Source of the DNA: Clostridia bacterium
GTDB taxonomy: Bacteria > Bacillota > Clostridia > Oscillospirales > Acutalibacteraceae
Direction: 5' to 3'
Assembly (NCBI GenBank): GCA_017513195.1
Contig: JAFXGM010000009.1
Location: 1-64,000, forward strand
Length of the DNA stretch: 64,000 bases
Shown: one piece after another, positions 35,101 to 43,457 of the stretch
Numbering within the stretch: position 1 is the first letter of the stretch
How the letters are laid out: each line of letters begins with the position of its first letter
Made by a program: the position numbers and the translations under genes
The notes under the pieces: model-generated
Database searches by the model: none
Seen by the model: only the letters and a program-made list of their open reading frames with translations
What the model was told of the DNA's origin: nothing

Positions 35101-36702
35101 TTATGCTTTGTTTTTAGTAGCCATTTTAATAACAAATAATACAGCAACTGTTACAACCGCAAACAGTGGTAATACTATCATCCAATTGTTGACAAAACCG
35201 GCAACTATATATGCAAGGAAAGAGATGCCAGCAACCGTAAGCGAATAAGGCAACTGTGTAGATACGTGGTTAATATGGTTACACTGTGCACCTGCAGATG
35301 ACATAATTGTTGTATCAGAAATTGGTGAGCAGTGGTCACCGCATACAGAACCTGCAAGGCAAGCTGACATACCAATTGTACCAAGCGCGCTGCCAACCGG
35401 GAATATAGCAAGTACAATTGGAATAAGAATACCAAAAGTACCCCAAGAAGTACCGGTTGCAAATGAAATACCACAAGCCACAATGAATATAATTGCTGGT
35501 AAGAAATTTTGAAGTGAGCCTACGTTAGCAAGTGCAGTCTCAACAAACGCATCTGATTCAAGCAATCCGGTCATGCTCTTAAGAGATGTTGCCATTGTGA
35601 GAATTAAAATTGCAGGAACCATTGCAATAAAGCCTTTTGGAATACAGCCCATCGCTTGCTTAAAGGTGACAAGTCGTCTTGCAATAAAGTAAATCATAAC
35701 AACAATTAGTGCAATAAGACCGCCCCAAGGAAGAGCAACCGTGGCATCAGTATTGCCGAATGCTTCGGCAAATCCAAGACCGCCGGATTGACCTATGTAA
35801 TAAAGTGCGTATACACAAACACCAATAAGTATAATTATTGGAAGCACAAGGTCAATAACGCGAGCCTTGCTCTTCTTGCCAATTTCCTCTTCATTATATT
35901 CGTCTTCATCTTCATCAATTACGGGACCGCCGCTTGTGAATAAATCACCGTTTAGTGCATTCTTTTCGTGTAAACGCATTGGACCGTAATCAAACTTCAT
36001 AAGAGTGATAGCAATAATAAATACAAATGTTAAAAGTGAGTAGAAGTTATAAGGAATAGACTCAATAAATAACGAAAGACCGTCTTGTCCTTCCGGAACG
36101 TATTCTGAAACTGCCGCCGCCCAAGAAGAAATTGGTGCTATCATACAAATAGGCGCTGCTGTAGCATCTATAAGATAAGAAAGCTTAGCACGTGAAATCT
36201 TTGTTTTATCGGTTACAGGACGCATTACTGCACCAACAGTAAGGCAGTTAAAATAGTCATCGATAAAGATAAGCACGCCAAATACAAAGGTAGCAAGTGA
36301 AGCACCTACCTTGGTCTTTACATGTTTTGCCGCCCAATTACCAAATGCCTGTGAACCACCTGCATTATTAAGCAAAGCAACAATAATACCAAGAATAACT
36401 AAGAAGATAAAAATACCTGCTGTACCTGATACAGATGAAATAAAACCATCATTGATTATTTTATCTACTGTATCGTGTGGTTTAAAGTTTGAAGCTAGTA
36501 AACCACCTGCAACAATACCAACAAAAAGTGATGAATACACTTCTTTGGTAATGAGCGCTAAACCGATTGCTACAACCGGTGGGAAAAGTGACCATAATGT
36601 TCCAACAGGGCTAGTAATGTCGCCGGTAAATGCACAAAGCACACCAAAAGCCACGATGAAAGCAAAAATGAGCACTTTAGGAATAATTTTTTTTGCTGTC
36701 AT
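35101..36702 (-). CDS. NhaC-family transporter, probable lysine carrier
   Basis: 533 residues, about twelve membrane helices, NhaC/Na+:H+ antiporter superfamily (segments DDYFNCLTVGAVMRPVTDK and CGDHCSPISDTTIMSSAGAQ). A lysine riboswitch controls it directly. NhaC-type proteins under L-box control were predicted in comparative work to be lysine transporters (LysW), so lysine uptake is the better guess than proton antiport. GGAGG lies 8 bases before ATG 36702. Membrane class is certain, substrate inferred. Confidence 0.88.
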   Translation of the reverse strand: MTAKKIIPKVLIFAFIVAFGVLCAFTGDITSPVGTLWSLFPPVVAIGLALITKEVYSSLFVGIVAGGLLASNFKPHDTVDKIINDGFISSVSGTAGIFIFLVILGIIVALLNNAGGSQAFGNWAAKHVKTKVGASLATFVFGVLIFIDDYFNCLTVGAVMRPVTDKTKISRAKLSYLIDATAAPICMIAPISSWAAAVSEYVPEGQDGLSLFIESIPYNFYSLLTFVFIIAITLMKFDYGPMRLHEKNALNGDLFTSGGPVIDEDEDEYNEEEIGKKSKARVIDLVLPIIILIGVCVYALYYIGQSGGLGFAEAFGNTDATVALPWGGLIALIVVMIYFIARRLVTFKQAMGCIPKGFIAMVPAILILTMATSLKSMTGLLESDAFVETALANVGSLQNFLPAIIFIVACGISFATGTSWGTFGILIPIVLAIFPVGSALGTIGMSACLAGSVCGDHCSPISDTTIMSSAGAQCNHINHVSTQLPYSLTVAGISFLAYIVAGFVNNWMIVLPLFAVVTVAVLFVIKMATKNKA

Positions 36703-36738
36703 AGATTTTTCCTCCAAAAAAATTTTTAAAATAAAAAA

Positions 36739-36761
36739 CACGGTAACGTAGAGTTACCGTG
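36739..36761 (-). terminator. Riboswitch expression-platform terminator
   Basis: CACGGTAAC (36739-36747) pairs with GTTACCGTG (36753-36761) with a GTAGA loop; leftward TTTTTTATTTT follows. It stands between the lysine aptamer and the ribosome site. Confidence 0.9.
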
Positions 36762-36775
36762 AAAATTACAACACA

Positions 36776-36935
36776 GATAGCACTCCACACAAAAATGTGA
36801 CAGTATATTACATATTTTGCAATATACCAACAATACCACGGCGGATACCATAATATCATTTCGGCGACTTCCCCTTTTGCGTTGCGGTTTATCCGAACCG
36901 TTTGCAACGTTACTAATGGTTGCCGCGCCTCTATC
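36776..36935 (-). promoter_or_regulatory. Lysine riboswitch (L-box)
   Basis: Read leftward, the aptamer starts GATAGAGGCGCGG and closes with GTGGAGTGCTATC, the P1 ends. In between lie the conserved L-box pieces CATTAGTAA, AAAGGGGAAGTCGCCGAAA and CTGTCACATTTTTGTG. Five arms radiate from the core as in the family. Lysine binding should favour the following terminator and switch the transporter off. Confidence 0.95.
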
Positions 36936-36953
36936 AATTATTAAGTTATAGAC

Positions 36954-36982
36954 ATATTAACACAAATTTTACAAATTGTCAA
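36954..36982 (-). promoter_or_regulatory. Promoter of the lysine riboswitch transcript
   Basis: Leftward TTGACA (36982-36977), 17-bp spacer, TAATAT (36959-36954). It begins only a few bases past the stop of the nuclease gene. Confidence 0.85.
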
Positions 36983-36988
36983 CAAATA

Positions 36989-37903
36989 TTAACTAAAGCA
37001 TGATTGACAGGGCGAATAGCCTAGTTTTTCAAGCTCTTCCTTGGTTTTATCACTCTCTTTTTTGTTTTGCGGTTTCATATCTTTTACGGATGGACAGTCG
37101 GGTTTGTGAAATTTTTTACTGTTTTTATTTATTATATAAGTAATATTTTTTTCTTCTTCAGAGGTATTATCTATAGGTGAATCATCGCTTAAATGGCTTT
37201 CCCCTGTTGCATAGTCAATTGTAATACCTGGTTGAGCGTTATAAGCAAAAACGTTAAAGCAAATTTCTTCCCCGTTATCTTCTACCGAGTAACCTTCCAT
37301 TTGTACACCCGTAGCTAGAAGATTATCACCCTCAAATATTGGTGTTACACGGTATATAACGTGATTTCCGGTTTCTTTTACATAATCCGCAATCAAGTTT
37401 TCAAACGGCAACATGCCCTCAATATTTAAATAACGTGTGCCTGTAATCAAATTTTTGGTATTAGCATTTTCACCCGTAAGTTGATAGCCAATTAAATGAC
37501 AACGATTATAAAGATATTTGCCGTCAACAATATCATATTTTACAGTATGCCAGCCACTCGGCTTTACCATACCAATTTCTCCACGCTCCTCAGTAGGCAT
37601 AATATCTTTACCAACACACGCCATAACATAGCCACAACGTTCTAGATTATCAAGCGGCGAGAAAAATTCATACGATTCGGTAACCAACTCACTGTCTTTA
37701 AAATTGGGCTTGTTATCGTTGAGAACCACATAAGGTTCATCACTGAATTCGGGGACTTCATCCAACGTATCAACACGGGTATCGGTTGTGCCAATAAACA
37801 ATTCATTTTGTCCGTCGACTTCATTGGTAAACCATACCCCACAACCCGAAAGAAAAATAACAAGTGTTAATAAAAGCGATAAAATTTTAATATTGTTTTT
37901 CAT
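36989..37903 (-). CDS. Lipoprotein DNA/RNA non-specific endonuclease
   Basis: 304 residues. Signal peptide with lipobox LSGC (cysteine near residue 21). The nuclease domain has YNRCHLIGYQLTGENANTKN near residue 150, matching the RxHL...N metal site of the EndA/NucA-type DNA-entry nucleases. The C-terminus has an Ada-like cysteine module, KKFHKPDC...CQSC, common after such nucleases in clostridia. Probably cuts extracellular DNA. The start ATG 37903 is 14 bases from the nearest GGAG, a weak site. Last gene of the 36989-41962 set. Confidence 0.87.
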   Translation of the reverse strand: MKNNIKILSLLLTLVIFLSGCGVWFTNEVDGQNELFIGTTDTRVDTLDEVPEFSDEPYVVLNDNKPNFKDSELVTESYEFFSPLDNLERCGYVMACVGKDIMPTEERGEIGMVKPSGWHTVKYDIVDGKYLYNRCHLIGYQLTGENANTKNLITGTRYLNIEGMLPFENLIADYVKETGNHVIYRVTPIFEGDNLLATGVQMEGYSVEDNGEEICFNVFAYNAQPGITIDYATGESHLSDDSPIDNTSEEEKNITYIINKNSKKFHKPDCPSVKDMKPQNKKESDKTKEELEKLGYSPCQSCFS

Positions 37904-37913
37904 ATAATAGAGT

Positions 37914-38540
37914 CTAACTCCTTTTACCTTTTTTAGGGTAATATTTATTTTCAATCAGTTCAAAATCATCGGTTGAGATATCAAACAAACGAGTATCAAA
38001 AATTTCTTTAATGACATTATTTGAATCAACCAAAACATAAAAACGATCTTCTCGCTGAGCAAAATCATATATTGTTGAGTCTTTAAAATAATTATTGTTG
38101 TAATCTTTAGATGGTAAAACAAAATCACCACTATGTAAAAATCTAAGAACGTATCCTTGATAAGAACCGATCGGTCCACGCGTTTCCATAGTTGCACGTT
38201 TGGCAGCAATAAAAGCTCTTTGAGAAAAAGGCTTTTTTATATCACCCAAAAACTTTGATAAAAGAACATCTTCAGTAATATGATAATTCATTTCGCTATA
38301 AGGCGTATCTTTTTCCTTGAAAAAACACATAAAAGGAACCACGAACACAAGACCCGCAAAAACTGAAATAATTATCGCTGCATTATTATGTGTAAAATGA
38401 AATATATTAATAAGTAATATCTTCACAGAGAAAGCAATAATCAAACCACCAAGTAAAGCAATAAAATACCTTTTAAAAGAATACTCTTTATAATTTTTAA
38501 TTTCATTTATAAATTGTTGTGTTATAAGCGTCTTTTTCAT
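37914..38540 (-). CDS. Two-helix membrane protein of unknown function
   Basis: 208 residues. Two membrane helices (residues 26-48 and 55-75) followed by a soluble domain of about 130 residues containing QRAFIAAKRATMETRGPIG. The stop overlaps the leader of the nuclease gene. I do not recognise the family; the position suggests co-transcription with the TIM-barrel gene upstream (14-base gap) and the nuclease downstream. Confidence 0.75.
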   Translation of the reverse strand: MKKTLITQQFINEIKNYKEYSFKRYFIALLGGLIIAFSVKILLINIFHFTHNNAAIIISVFAGLVFVVPFMCFFKEKDTPYSEMNYHITEDVLLSKFLGDIKKPFSQRAFIAAKRATMETRGPIGSYQGYVLRFLHSGDFVLPSKDYNNNYFKDSTIYDFAQREDRFYVLVDSNNVIKEIFDTRLFDISTDDFELIENKYYPKKGKRS

Positions 38541-38554
38541 AATTTCAACCCATA

Positions 38555-39373
38555 TTACTTAATCATACTTTCAAGTATTTTTCGCTCTAAGATTTGACCA
38601 TCTAGTCTTAGTTCGCCTTTTACGTTATAAACAAAATTACTTTCACTATTTATTGTGCCTTGATAGTTGTATTGTTTAAGCGCAAGTTTAAAATCTTCCC
38701 AATCAAAGCGTCCTTCACCCGCAAGTAGATGCAGGTCTTGACCGGGTATTGAATCATGAATATGTAGTGTTTTTATCTTATCACCCACAGCGGCAAAAAA
38801 GTCGGTTGCCTTACCGCCTTGACACGCAAGATGCCCTGTATCAAGGCAAACCATCAAGTTATCACAGCCCACGTCCATTAGCATTTTTGCAGCTTCCTCA
38901 CCTGTTTTGATTACACCGCCAACACCGGGCATATTTTCAAGGCAAACGGTAGTGCCCGTTGCACTTTTACAAATGCGACGAATGGTATCAACATTAAACT
39001 GCCAAAGCTTTTCTTTGTCCTCTGCCTCTTTATTAAAGGCATAAACAAAAGGATGAATTATAGTATATGGTATTTCAAACTTACTTGCCATTTTAACACA
39101 GTTTTCAATTGCAACGATTCGTTGTTCTATTTCTTCATCTGTAGAGTTCCAAAGAGAAACGGAATGTGGTGCGTGGCATTGACCGATAACAAGACCTGCA
39201 TTTTTAATATTATCAACCGCTTTTTTAACAAATGCGTATTGCTCATCCTTACTTTGCAAAAATATTTCAGGTTTATGTGAAGTATCATTAATATCAACAG
39301 CGGTATAGCCTGCATCAACAAGCATTTGACAATATTCTTCATCCGCACCAAAACATGTTCTACTGATAAGCAT
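38555..39373 (-). CDS. Sugar phosphate isomerase/epimerase-like TIM barrel
   Basis: 272 residues of the AP-endonuclease-2 fold used by xylose isomerase-like enzymes. Metal-site segments: GQCHAPHSV near residue 84, VCLENMPG near residue 148, VCLDTGHLACQGG near residue 177 and TLHIHDSIPGQD near residue 208. Substrate unknown; neighbours (HAD phosphatase, esterase-like, PHP) suggest carbohydrate or polyol handling. Confidence 0.85.
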   Translation of the reverse strand: MLISRTCFGADEEYCQMLVDAGYTAVDINDTSHKPEIFLQSKDEQYAFVKKAVDNIKNAGLVIGQCHAPHSVSLWNSTDEEIEQRIVAIENCVKMASKFEIPYTIIHPFVYAFNKEAEDKEKLWQFNVDTIRRICKSATGTTVCLENMPGVGGVIKTGEEAAKMLMDVGCDNLMVCLDTGHLACQGGKATDFFAAVGDKIKTLHIHDSIPGQDLHLLAGEGRFDWEDFKLALKQYNYQGTINSESNFVYNVKGELRLDGQILERKILESMIK

Positions 39374-39384
39374 AATATTCCCCT

Positions 39385-40023
39385 TTATAACAAGCTTTCA
39401 AAAAATGGTATTGCCTCTGACAAATCAGAAAATTCTGCGGTAAGTAAGGCCTTGGTTTCAGCGTCAAATTGAAGCACATCGGGTATGCCAATGCATTTCA
39501 TACCGGCATTATAACCTGCAATAATTCCTTTTGGCGAATCCTCTATAACGTAACAATCTGCTGGATTTACACCAAGATTTTGTGCGGCTAATAAAAATAT
39601 GTCGGGGGCTGGTTTGCCATTTGTAACGGCAGTACCGGGTACTATAACGTCAAAAACATTTTCAGCACCAACAGTTTCAAGATGCTGCTCAATGGTTTTT
39701 TTAGACGAACCGGTTGCTAGTGCCAATTTGACACCCTTTTTTTTAAAAAAATTCAATAGTTTTTCCGCACCGGGTTTATATCTTACCATTAAATGTTTAG
39801 CAATATATTCACGAAATTCTTCGTTGAATAAATCGACATCCATAGTAGGATACTTTTTTCTTAAATAATTGCTCCAACCAACCAAATTAGTACCAAGCAC
39901 ATCGGGTATGCACTCGCCCACATTTTTAAATCCTTGACGCTCGCCTGCCCAATCCCACGCAGGAATACATATTTTTTGCGTGTCAAGCAACGTTCCGTCC
40001 ATATCAAAAATTATGCTAAACAT
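39385..40023 (-). CDS. HAD hydrolase, beta-phosphoglucomutase-like
   Basis: 212 residues. HAD motif I DMDGTLLDT at residues 7-15, motif II LATGSSKKTIEQ near residue 105, motif III/IV KPAPDIFLLAAQNLG and YVIEDSPKGIIAG near residue 165. A helical cap lies between motifs I and II. A sugar-phosphate phosphatase or mutase. The start overlaps the stop of the SGNH gene by one base. Confidence 0.87.
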   Translation of the reverse strand: MFSIIFDMDGTLLDTQKICIPAWDWAGERQGFKNVGECIPDVLGTNLVGWSNYLRKKYPTMDVDLFNEEFREYIAKHLMVRYKPGAEKLLNFFKKKGVKLALATGSSKKTIEQHLETVGAENVFDVIVPGTAVTNGKPAPDIFLLAAQNLGVNPADCYVIEDSPKGIIAGYNAGMKCIGIPDVLQFDAETKALLTAEFSDLSEAIPFFESLL

Positions 40024-40673
40024 TATCTTAATTCCAATTTGTTAAATTCCTCAATCCAAAGATTTTTGATTATTTCATGACCTGCCGCCGACGGATGTGC
40101 ACCATCGGTTGTCCAATAGTCAGGTCCCGCCAATTTGCAAGCATCATCAAATGCCGCCTGTAAATCAATAAGTGGTAAGTTATACTTTTGGGCAATTCGT
40201 TTTACCGCCTCGGCCTTATCGGCAACATCGGTTATAAAACGACTTAATCTATCAGGTATTTCCTCGGTGTTGCAGGTAGCACTGCCCTCTAAAACAAAGG
40301 GCGACAATAAAATCAATTTAATATTGGGGTTAGCGGCATAAATATCTTCAAGCATCATTTCATATACTTTTTCAAACCTTGCAGTATCAACACCGTTTTG
40401 TTTTTCAATTTCGTGCCAAGCATCGTTTACACCAATAAAAATGCTTGCGATATCGGGCTTTAAATTTATAAAATCTATCTTTATTCTGGCATATAGGTCA
40501 ACAACTCTGTCACCACTGATACCACGGTTTATAAATTCATATTCGTTTGGGTATTTAGCGCCCAAGGTTGCGCTTACGTGATTGGCATAACCCGAACCAA
40601 GCTTTAAAAAATGGTCACCGTTTCTTGCACAATCGGTAATAGAATCACCGAAAAACAATACTCTTTTTGACAT
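40023..40673 (-). CDS. SGNH/GDSL-family hydrolase
   Basis: 216 residues. Block I FFGDSITD (catalytic Ser) at residues 7-14, block II Gly in RGISGDRV, block III IFIGVNDAW with the oxyanion Asn, and block V TTDGAHPSAAGHEI with Asp and His near residue 195. No signal peptide, so cytoplasmic; likely a carbohydrate or lipid esterase. Start ATG 40673 follows GGGTGA; a PHP gene ends 11 bases upstream. Confidence 0.88.
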   Translation of the reverse strand: MSKRVLFFGDSITDCARNGDHFLKLGSGYANHVSATLGAKYPNEYEFINRGISGDRVVDLYARIKIDFINLKPDIASIFIGVNDAWHEIEKQNGVDTARFEKVYEMMLEDIYAANPNIKLILLSPFVLEGSATCNTEEIPDRLSRFITDVADKAEAVKRIAQKYNLPLIDLQAAFDDACKLAGPDYWTTDGAHPSAAGHEIIKNLWIEEFNKLELR

Positions 40674-40684
40674 AAATATCACCC

Positions 40685-41962
40685 TTAAATATTAAAAAAT
40701 TTTAGTTTAAAATCATTAATTTCTTTTTCTGTTTCAGCAATCTTAATAACGTTTTTATCTGCAAGAGCTTTTGCATGCATTTCGCAATATTCGGCATAAA
40801 CGGGATAATACTCTTTAAGCAAAAATCTTGCATACTTGCCGTATCTAAATTTACCGACCACATGAAATAAAGTATCGTCAGTGCAAGAAATTGCAACACT
40901 GCGTTCAGATTTAATAGCATTTGGAATATCGTTGTAATCTTTTGCAAAAACAATTGTAAATTGCTTATTAAAAAGGTCGGTTGAACATTTGTTGTCAGTT
41001 GTGTGCGCATCAGAAGAACCAACAACAGCAATTTTATAACCCTCGCTCATCATATCGCAACGAAGCATCTCTTGCAAATTGTTACCATTACCCGTGCCGT
41101 CACAGGCGGCAATTACCTCTAAGGCATCAAAATCGCCATTTTGCCAGTGATAGATAAACTCCTCCGTTTGCATATGGTATTCGCCATAGGTTTCCCAAAA
41201 AGGATGTGCCATAATGGCAACACCATTTGCCTTGCGAATATGCTCGGATACAAATATACGGTAGGCCGCGCATTTAGGATCGGAAAGAGTACTAAAATCA
41301 CGAAATTTTAGAATTTTTTGTATCTCGGACTCAACATAATCGTCATCGGTTTCTATAATATCGTTAACACTGCTTTCACCGTTAAAGTTTATTATATGAA
41401 AATAGCCCATACCTTTGTTATGAACCTCTTCACCGCGAAAAACATAAAAATCGTTTGTGAGCGTATTAATCTCGCCTTGCGCTTCTAACGATGGGGTAAA
41501 TTTATGATGATCGGTAATAGCAATAAAATCAAACCCTGCCGCACGATAATTACACGCCACCTCAAAGGGTGTACCCTGTCCGTCAGAACGACAGGTGTGT
41601 AAGTGAGTATCACCCTTAAACGCTTTTAAATCGGCAAGGTCGGGGTCAACGGCATATATGTGACTGTGACTTATTATTTTGCCATCATATTTAATTTTAA
41701 CGCTGTACTGCTGTTCGGCAGTAAAATTATACTCTGCGCTAAACAAACCGTTACCACAGTTATTTAGCGGCATATAAGGGTATCTATTTTCCTCATCAAT
41801 TCTATAATTGGAGGTATGCAAAACAGAATATTGCTCCATAGGTTGAATTTTTATTTCTAATAAATCAGGACTAATATTTATATTAGTCATTTCAATGTAT
41901 AGGGTTTGCCTGCAATTAGATTTAAAAACTCTTGGAAAAATCTCTTTTACTCCGATATTCAT
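40685..41962 (-). CDS. PHP-domain metal phosphoesterase
   Basis: 425 residues. An N-terminal beta-rich domain of about 130 residues, then a PHP domain: GDTHLHTCRSDGQGTP near residue 138, ITDHHKF near residue 168, HPFWET near residue 257 and GSSDAHTTDN near residue 325 give the His/Asp metal set. First gene of the 36989-41962 operon. Substrate unknown. Confidence 0.85.
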   Translation of the reverse strand: MNIGVKEIFPRVFKSNCRQTLYIEMTNINISPDLLEIKIQPMEQYSVLHTSNYRIDEENRYPYMPLNNCGNGLFSAEYNFTAEQQYSVKIKYDGKIISHSHIYAVDPDLADLKAFKGDTHLHTCRSDGQGTPFEVACNYRAAGFDFIAITDHHKFTPSLEAQGEINTLTNDFYVFRGEEVHNKGMGYFHIINFNGESSVNDIIETDDDYVESEIQKILKFRDFSTLSDPKCAAYRIFVSEHIRKANGVAIMAHPFWETYGEYHMQTEEFIYHWQNGDFDALEVIAACDGTGNGNNLQEMLRCDMMSEGYKIAVVGSSDAHTTDNKCSTDLFNKQFTIVFAKDYNDIPNAIKSERSVAISCTDDTLFHVVGKFRYGKYARFLLKEYYPVYAEYCEMHAKALADKNVIKIAETEKEINDFKLKFFNI

Positions 41963-41994
41963 GGCAACCTCCCACTTTGTTATATATCATTTTT

Positions 41995-42023
41995 AGTATA
42001 TCATTATCGACTTAAAAAAACAA
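41995..42023 (-). promoter_or_regulatory. Promoter of the PHP-to-nuclease operon
   Basis: Leftward TTGTTT (42023-42018), 17-bp spacer, TATACT (42000-41995), followed by a TGATATA repeat and GGGAGG before the ATG. Confidence 0.55.
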
Positions 42024-42034
42024 TACAAAAAAGT

Positions 42035-42066
42035 AAAATCCCGCCCACTTTCGTGAACGGGATTTT
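42035..42066 (-). terminator. Terminator of glsA
   Basis: AAAATCCCG (42035-42043) pairs with CGGGATTTT (42058-42066), with an inner CAC/GTG pairing; leftward TTTTACTTTTTTG. Confidence 0.85.
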
Positions 42067-42131
42067 TTCGACTACTGACCAAAAAGAACTGGTTGAATAA
42101 CCTGATTTTTTGTTTTACTCAATTGTAGAAA

Positions 42132-43049
42132 TTAAAAAATACTAAGCTCTAAATTCTTGCTTAATAGTTCTAACGCCTTAATTCCTGCAATACTATTTCC
42201 TTTTTTATCCAAGGCCGGAGAAAAAATACCAATGCCCATTCTATTTGGTACAACGGCCATAATACCGCCGCCTACACCGCTTTTTGCAGGTACGCCGACA
42301 TTAAGAGCAAATTCACCCGAACCATCATACATACCGCAGGTCATAAGTACGGCATTGATATACTGTGAATACTTTTTATCAAACAAGCGATTATTTGTTT
42401 TTGGCTCAATTCCGCCATTTGCAAAGACAAGTGCAATTTGTGCAAGGTCCATAGCGGTTACCTTTATGGAACAAGCCTTGAAGTAACAATCTAGTATCTC
42501 TTCAATATTATCATTTACAAGTCCATAAGCCTTCAACATATAAGCAAGAGCGCGGTTTTTGTTACCCGTAGCTTTTTCTGATAGATACACCTGTTCATCA
42601 ACCTGTAAATTAGGATTGCACGAAACCCTTCTCGCAAGTTCTAGTAAACGCTGAAACTTTTCGTCGTAAGTTTCACCCTTTATCAAAGTACATAGAGCAA
42701 TCGCACCCGCGTTAACCATCGGGTTAATATGTTCCGCATTTAATGCTTGGTCACTGTAATTAAAAGTATCAAAAGGTTTTCCGGTTGCTTCGACACCCAC
42801 AAGACAACGAACACGGTCCATACCATTATCCATCAAAGCAATCAAAAGTATAAGTGGCTTTACAATACTTTGCATTGTAAAGTATTGATCGGCATCTCCT
42901 GAAAAAAATTGTTTGCCTTCTTTAGTTATAACGCAAACACCAAGCGCATCTTTATTGGCCTTCGCAAGTTCAGGTATATAACTGGCAACTACACCGTCAT
43001 TAATATATCTTGCACTTTCTGACAGAATATTGTCAAGAATCAATTTCAT
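42132..43049 (-). CDS. glsA: Glutaminase
   Basis: Splits glutamine to glutamate and ammonia. 305 residues, serine-dependent beta-lactamase-like fold: S61-x-x-K64 in MQSIVKPL, PMVNAGAIAL near residue 125, YLSEKATGNKNRALAY near residue 170 and KSGVGGGIMAVVPNRMGI near residue 260. ATG 43049 is 6 bases from GGTGGGTG. Single-gene unit with its own promoter. Confidence 0.95.
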   Translation of the reverse strand: MKLILDNILSESARYINDGVVASYIPELAKANKDALGVCVITKEGKQFFSGDADQYFTMQSIVKPLILLIALMDNGMDRVRCLVGVEATGKPFDTFNYSDQALNAEHINPMVNAGAIALCTLIKGETYDEKFQRLLELARRVSCNPNLQVDEQVYLSEKATGNKNRALAYMLKAYGLVNDNIEEILDCYFKACSIKVTAMDLAQIALVFANGGIEPKTNNRLFDKKYSQYINAVLMTCGMYDGSGEFALNVGVPAKSGVGGGIMAVVPNRMGIGIFSPALDKKGNSIAGIKALELLSKNLELSIF

Positions 43050-43070
43050 ATACTCACCCACCTTGGGTGT

Positions 43071-43099
43071 ATTATAGCATAAAAGCGGCGGAGGCGCAA
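43071..43099 (-). promoter_or_regulatory. Promoter of glsA
   Basis: Leftward TTGCGC (43099-43094), 17-bp spacer ending TGC, TATAAT (43076-43071): an extended -10 promoter. Its -35 lies a few bases from the end of hairpin-chain copy 2. Confidence 0.75.
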
Positions 43100-43105
43100 G
43101 AGGTT

Positions 43106-43281
43106 AGTGATATTCTGTGCTACGCACAGAGTGATATTTTCACTTTCGTGAAAGTTATATTGAAACCTGCGGTTTCAGTGATATTATATTCGCCTTTAAA
43201 ACTCGCAAAGCGAATATCACTTGGACTTTAGTCCAAATATCACTGCGAAGCAATATCACTCGCCGAAGGCGAATATAACTG
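43106..43281 (-). repeat. Hairpin-chain element, copy 2
   Basis: Same design as the copy at 33225-33395, read leftward. TCAG, then arm TTATATTCGCC (43278-43268), hairpins TCGCC-TTC-GGCGA, TGC-TTC-GCA, TTGGAC-TAAA-GTCCAA and TCGC-TTT-GCGA joined by GTGATAT. Then arm GGCGAATATAA (43194-43184), then hairpins GAAACC-GCA-GGTTTC, TTTCAC-GAAA-GTGAAA and CTGTGC-GTA-GCACAG joined by ATATCAC or ATATAAC. Only the arms, linkers and the GAAACC hairpin match copy 1; other hairpins differ in sequence while keeping 3-4 base loops. Confidence 0.85.
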
Positions 43282-43315
43282 AAAAAACTCCTTGAGAAAT
43301 CTCAAGGAGTTTTTT
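43282..43315 (-). terminator. Terminator of tRNA-Thr
   Basis: AAAAAACTCCTTGAG (43282-43296) pairs perfectly with CTCAAGGAGTTTTTT (43301-43315). Confidence 0.92.
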
Positions 43316-43316
43316 C

Positions 43317-43392
43317 TGGAGCTGCTAACCAGATTCGAACTGGTGACCTCGTCCTTACCAAGGACGTGCTCTACCACCTGAGCCATAGCAGC
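43317..43392 (-). tRNA. tRNA-Thr (GGU)
   Basis: Acceptor GCTGCTA pairs with TAGCAGC; D arm with GGCTCAGGTGGTAGAGC; anticodon loop TTGGTAA between CGTCC and GGACG gives GGT; T loop TTCGAAT; encoded CCA after discriminator T. Confidence 0.96.
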
Positions 43393-43400
43393 ACATTTTA

Positions 43401-43440
43401 GCGACTTGATTATTATATTATAACAAGTCGCCATTGTCAA
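43401..43440 (-). promoter_or_regulatory. tRNA-Thr promoter with embedded inverted repeat
   Basis: Leftward TTGACA (43440-43435), 17-bp spacer, TATAAT (43417-43412). An 8-bp perfect inverted repeat, GCGACTTG (43431-43424) and CAAGTCGC (43408-43401), brackets the -10. Confidence 0.8.
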
Positions 43441-43457
43441 GAACAAATTTTATTAAT

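Noticed and set aside
41995-42023. TGATATA repeat before the PHP gene as a third hairpin-chain remnant
   Set aside because: It lacks palindromes, arms and the full GTGATAT linker.
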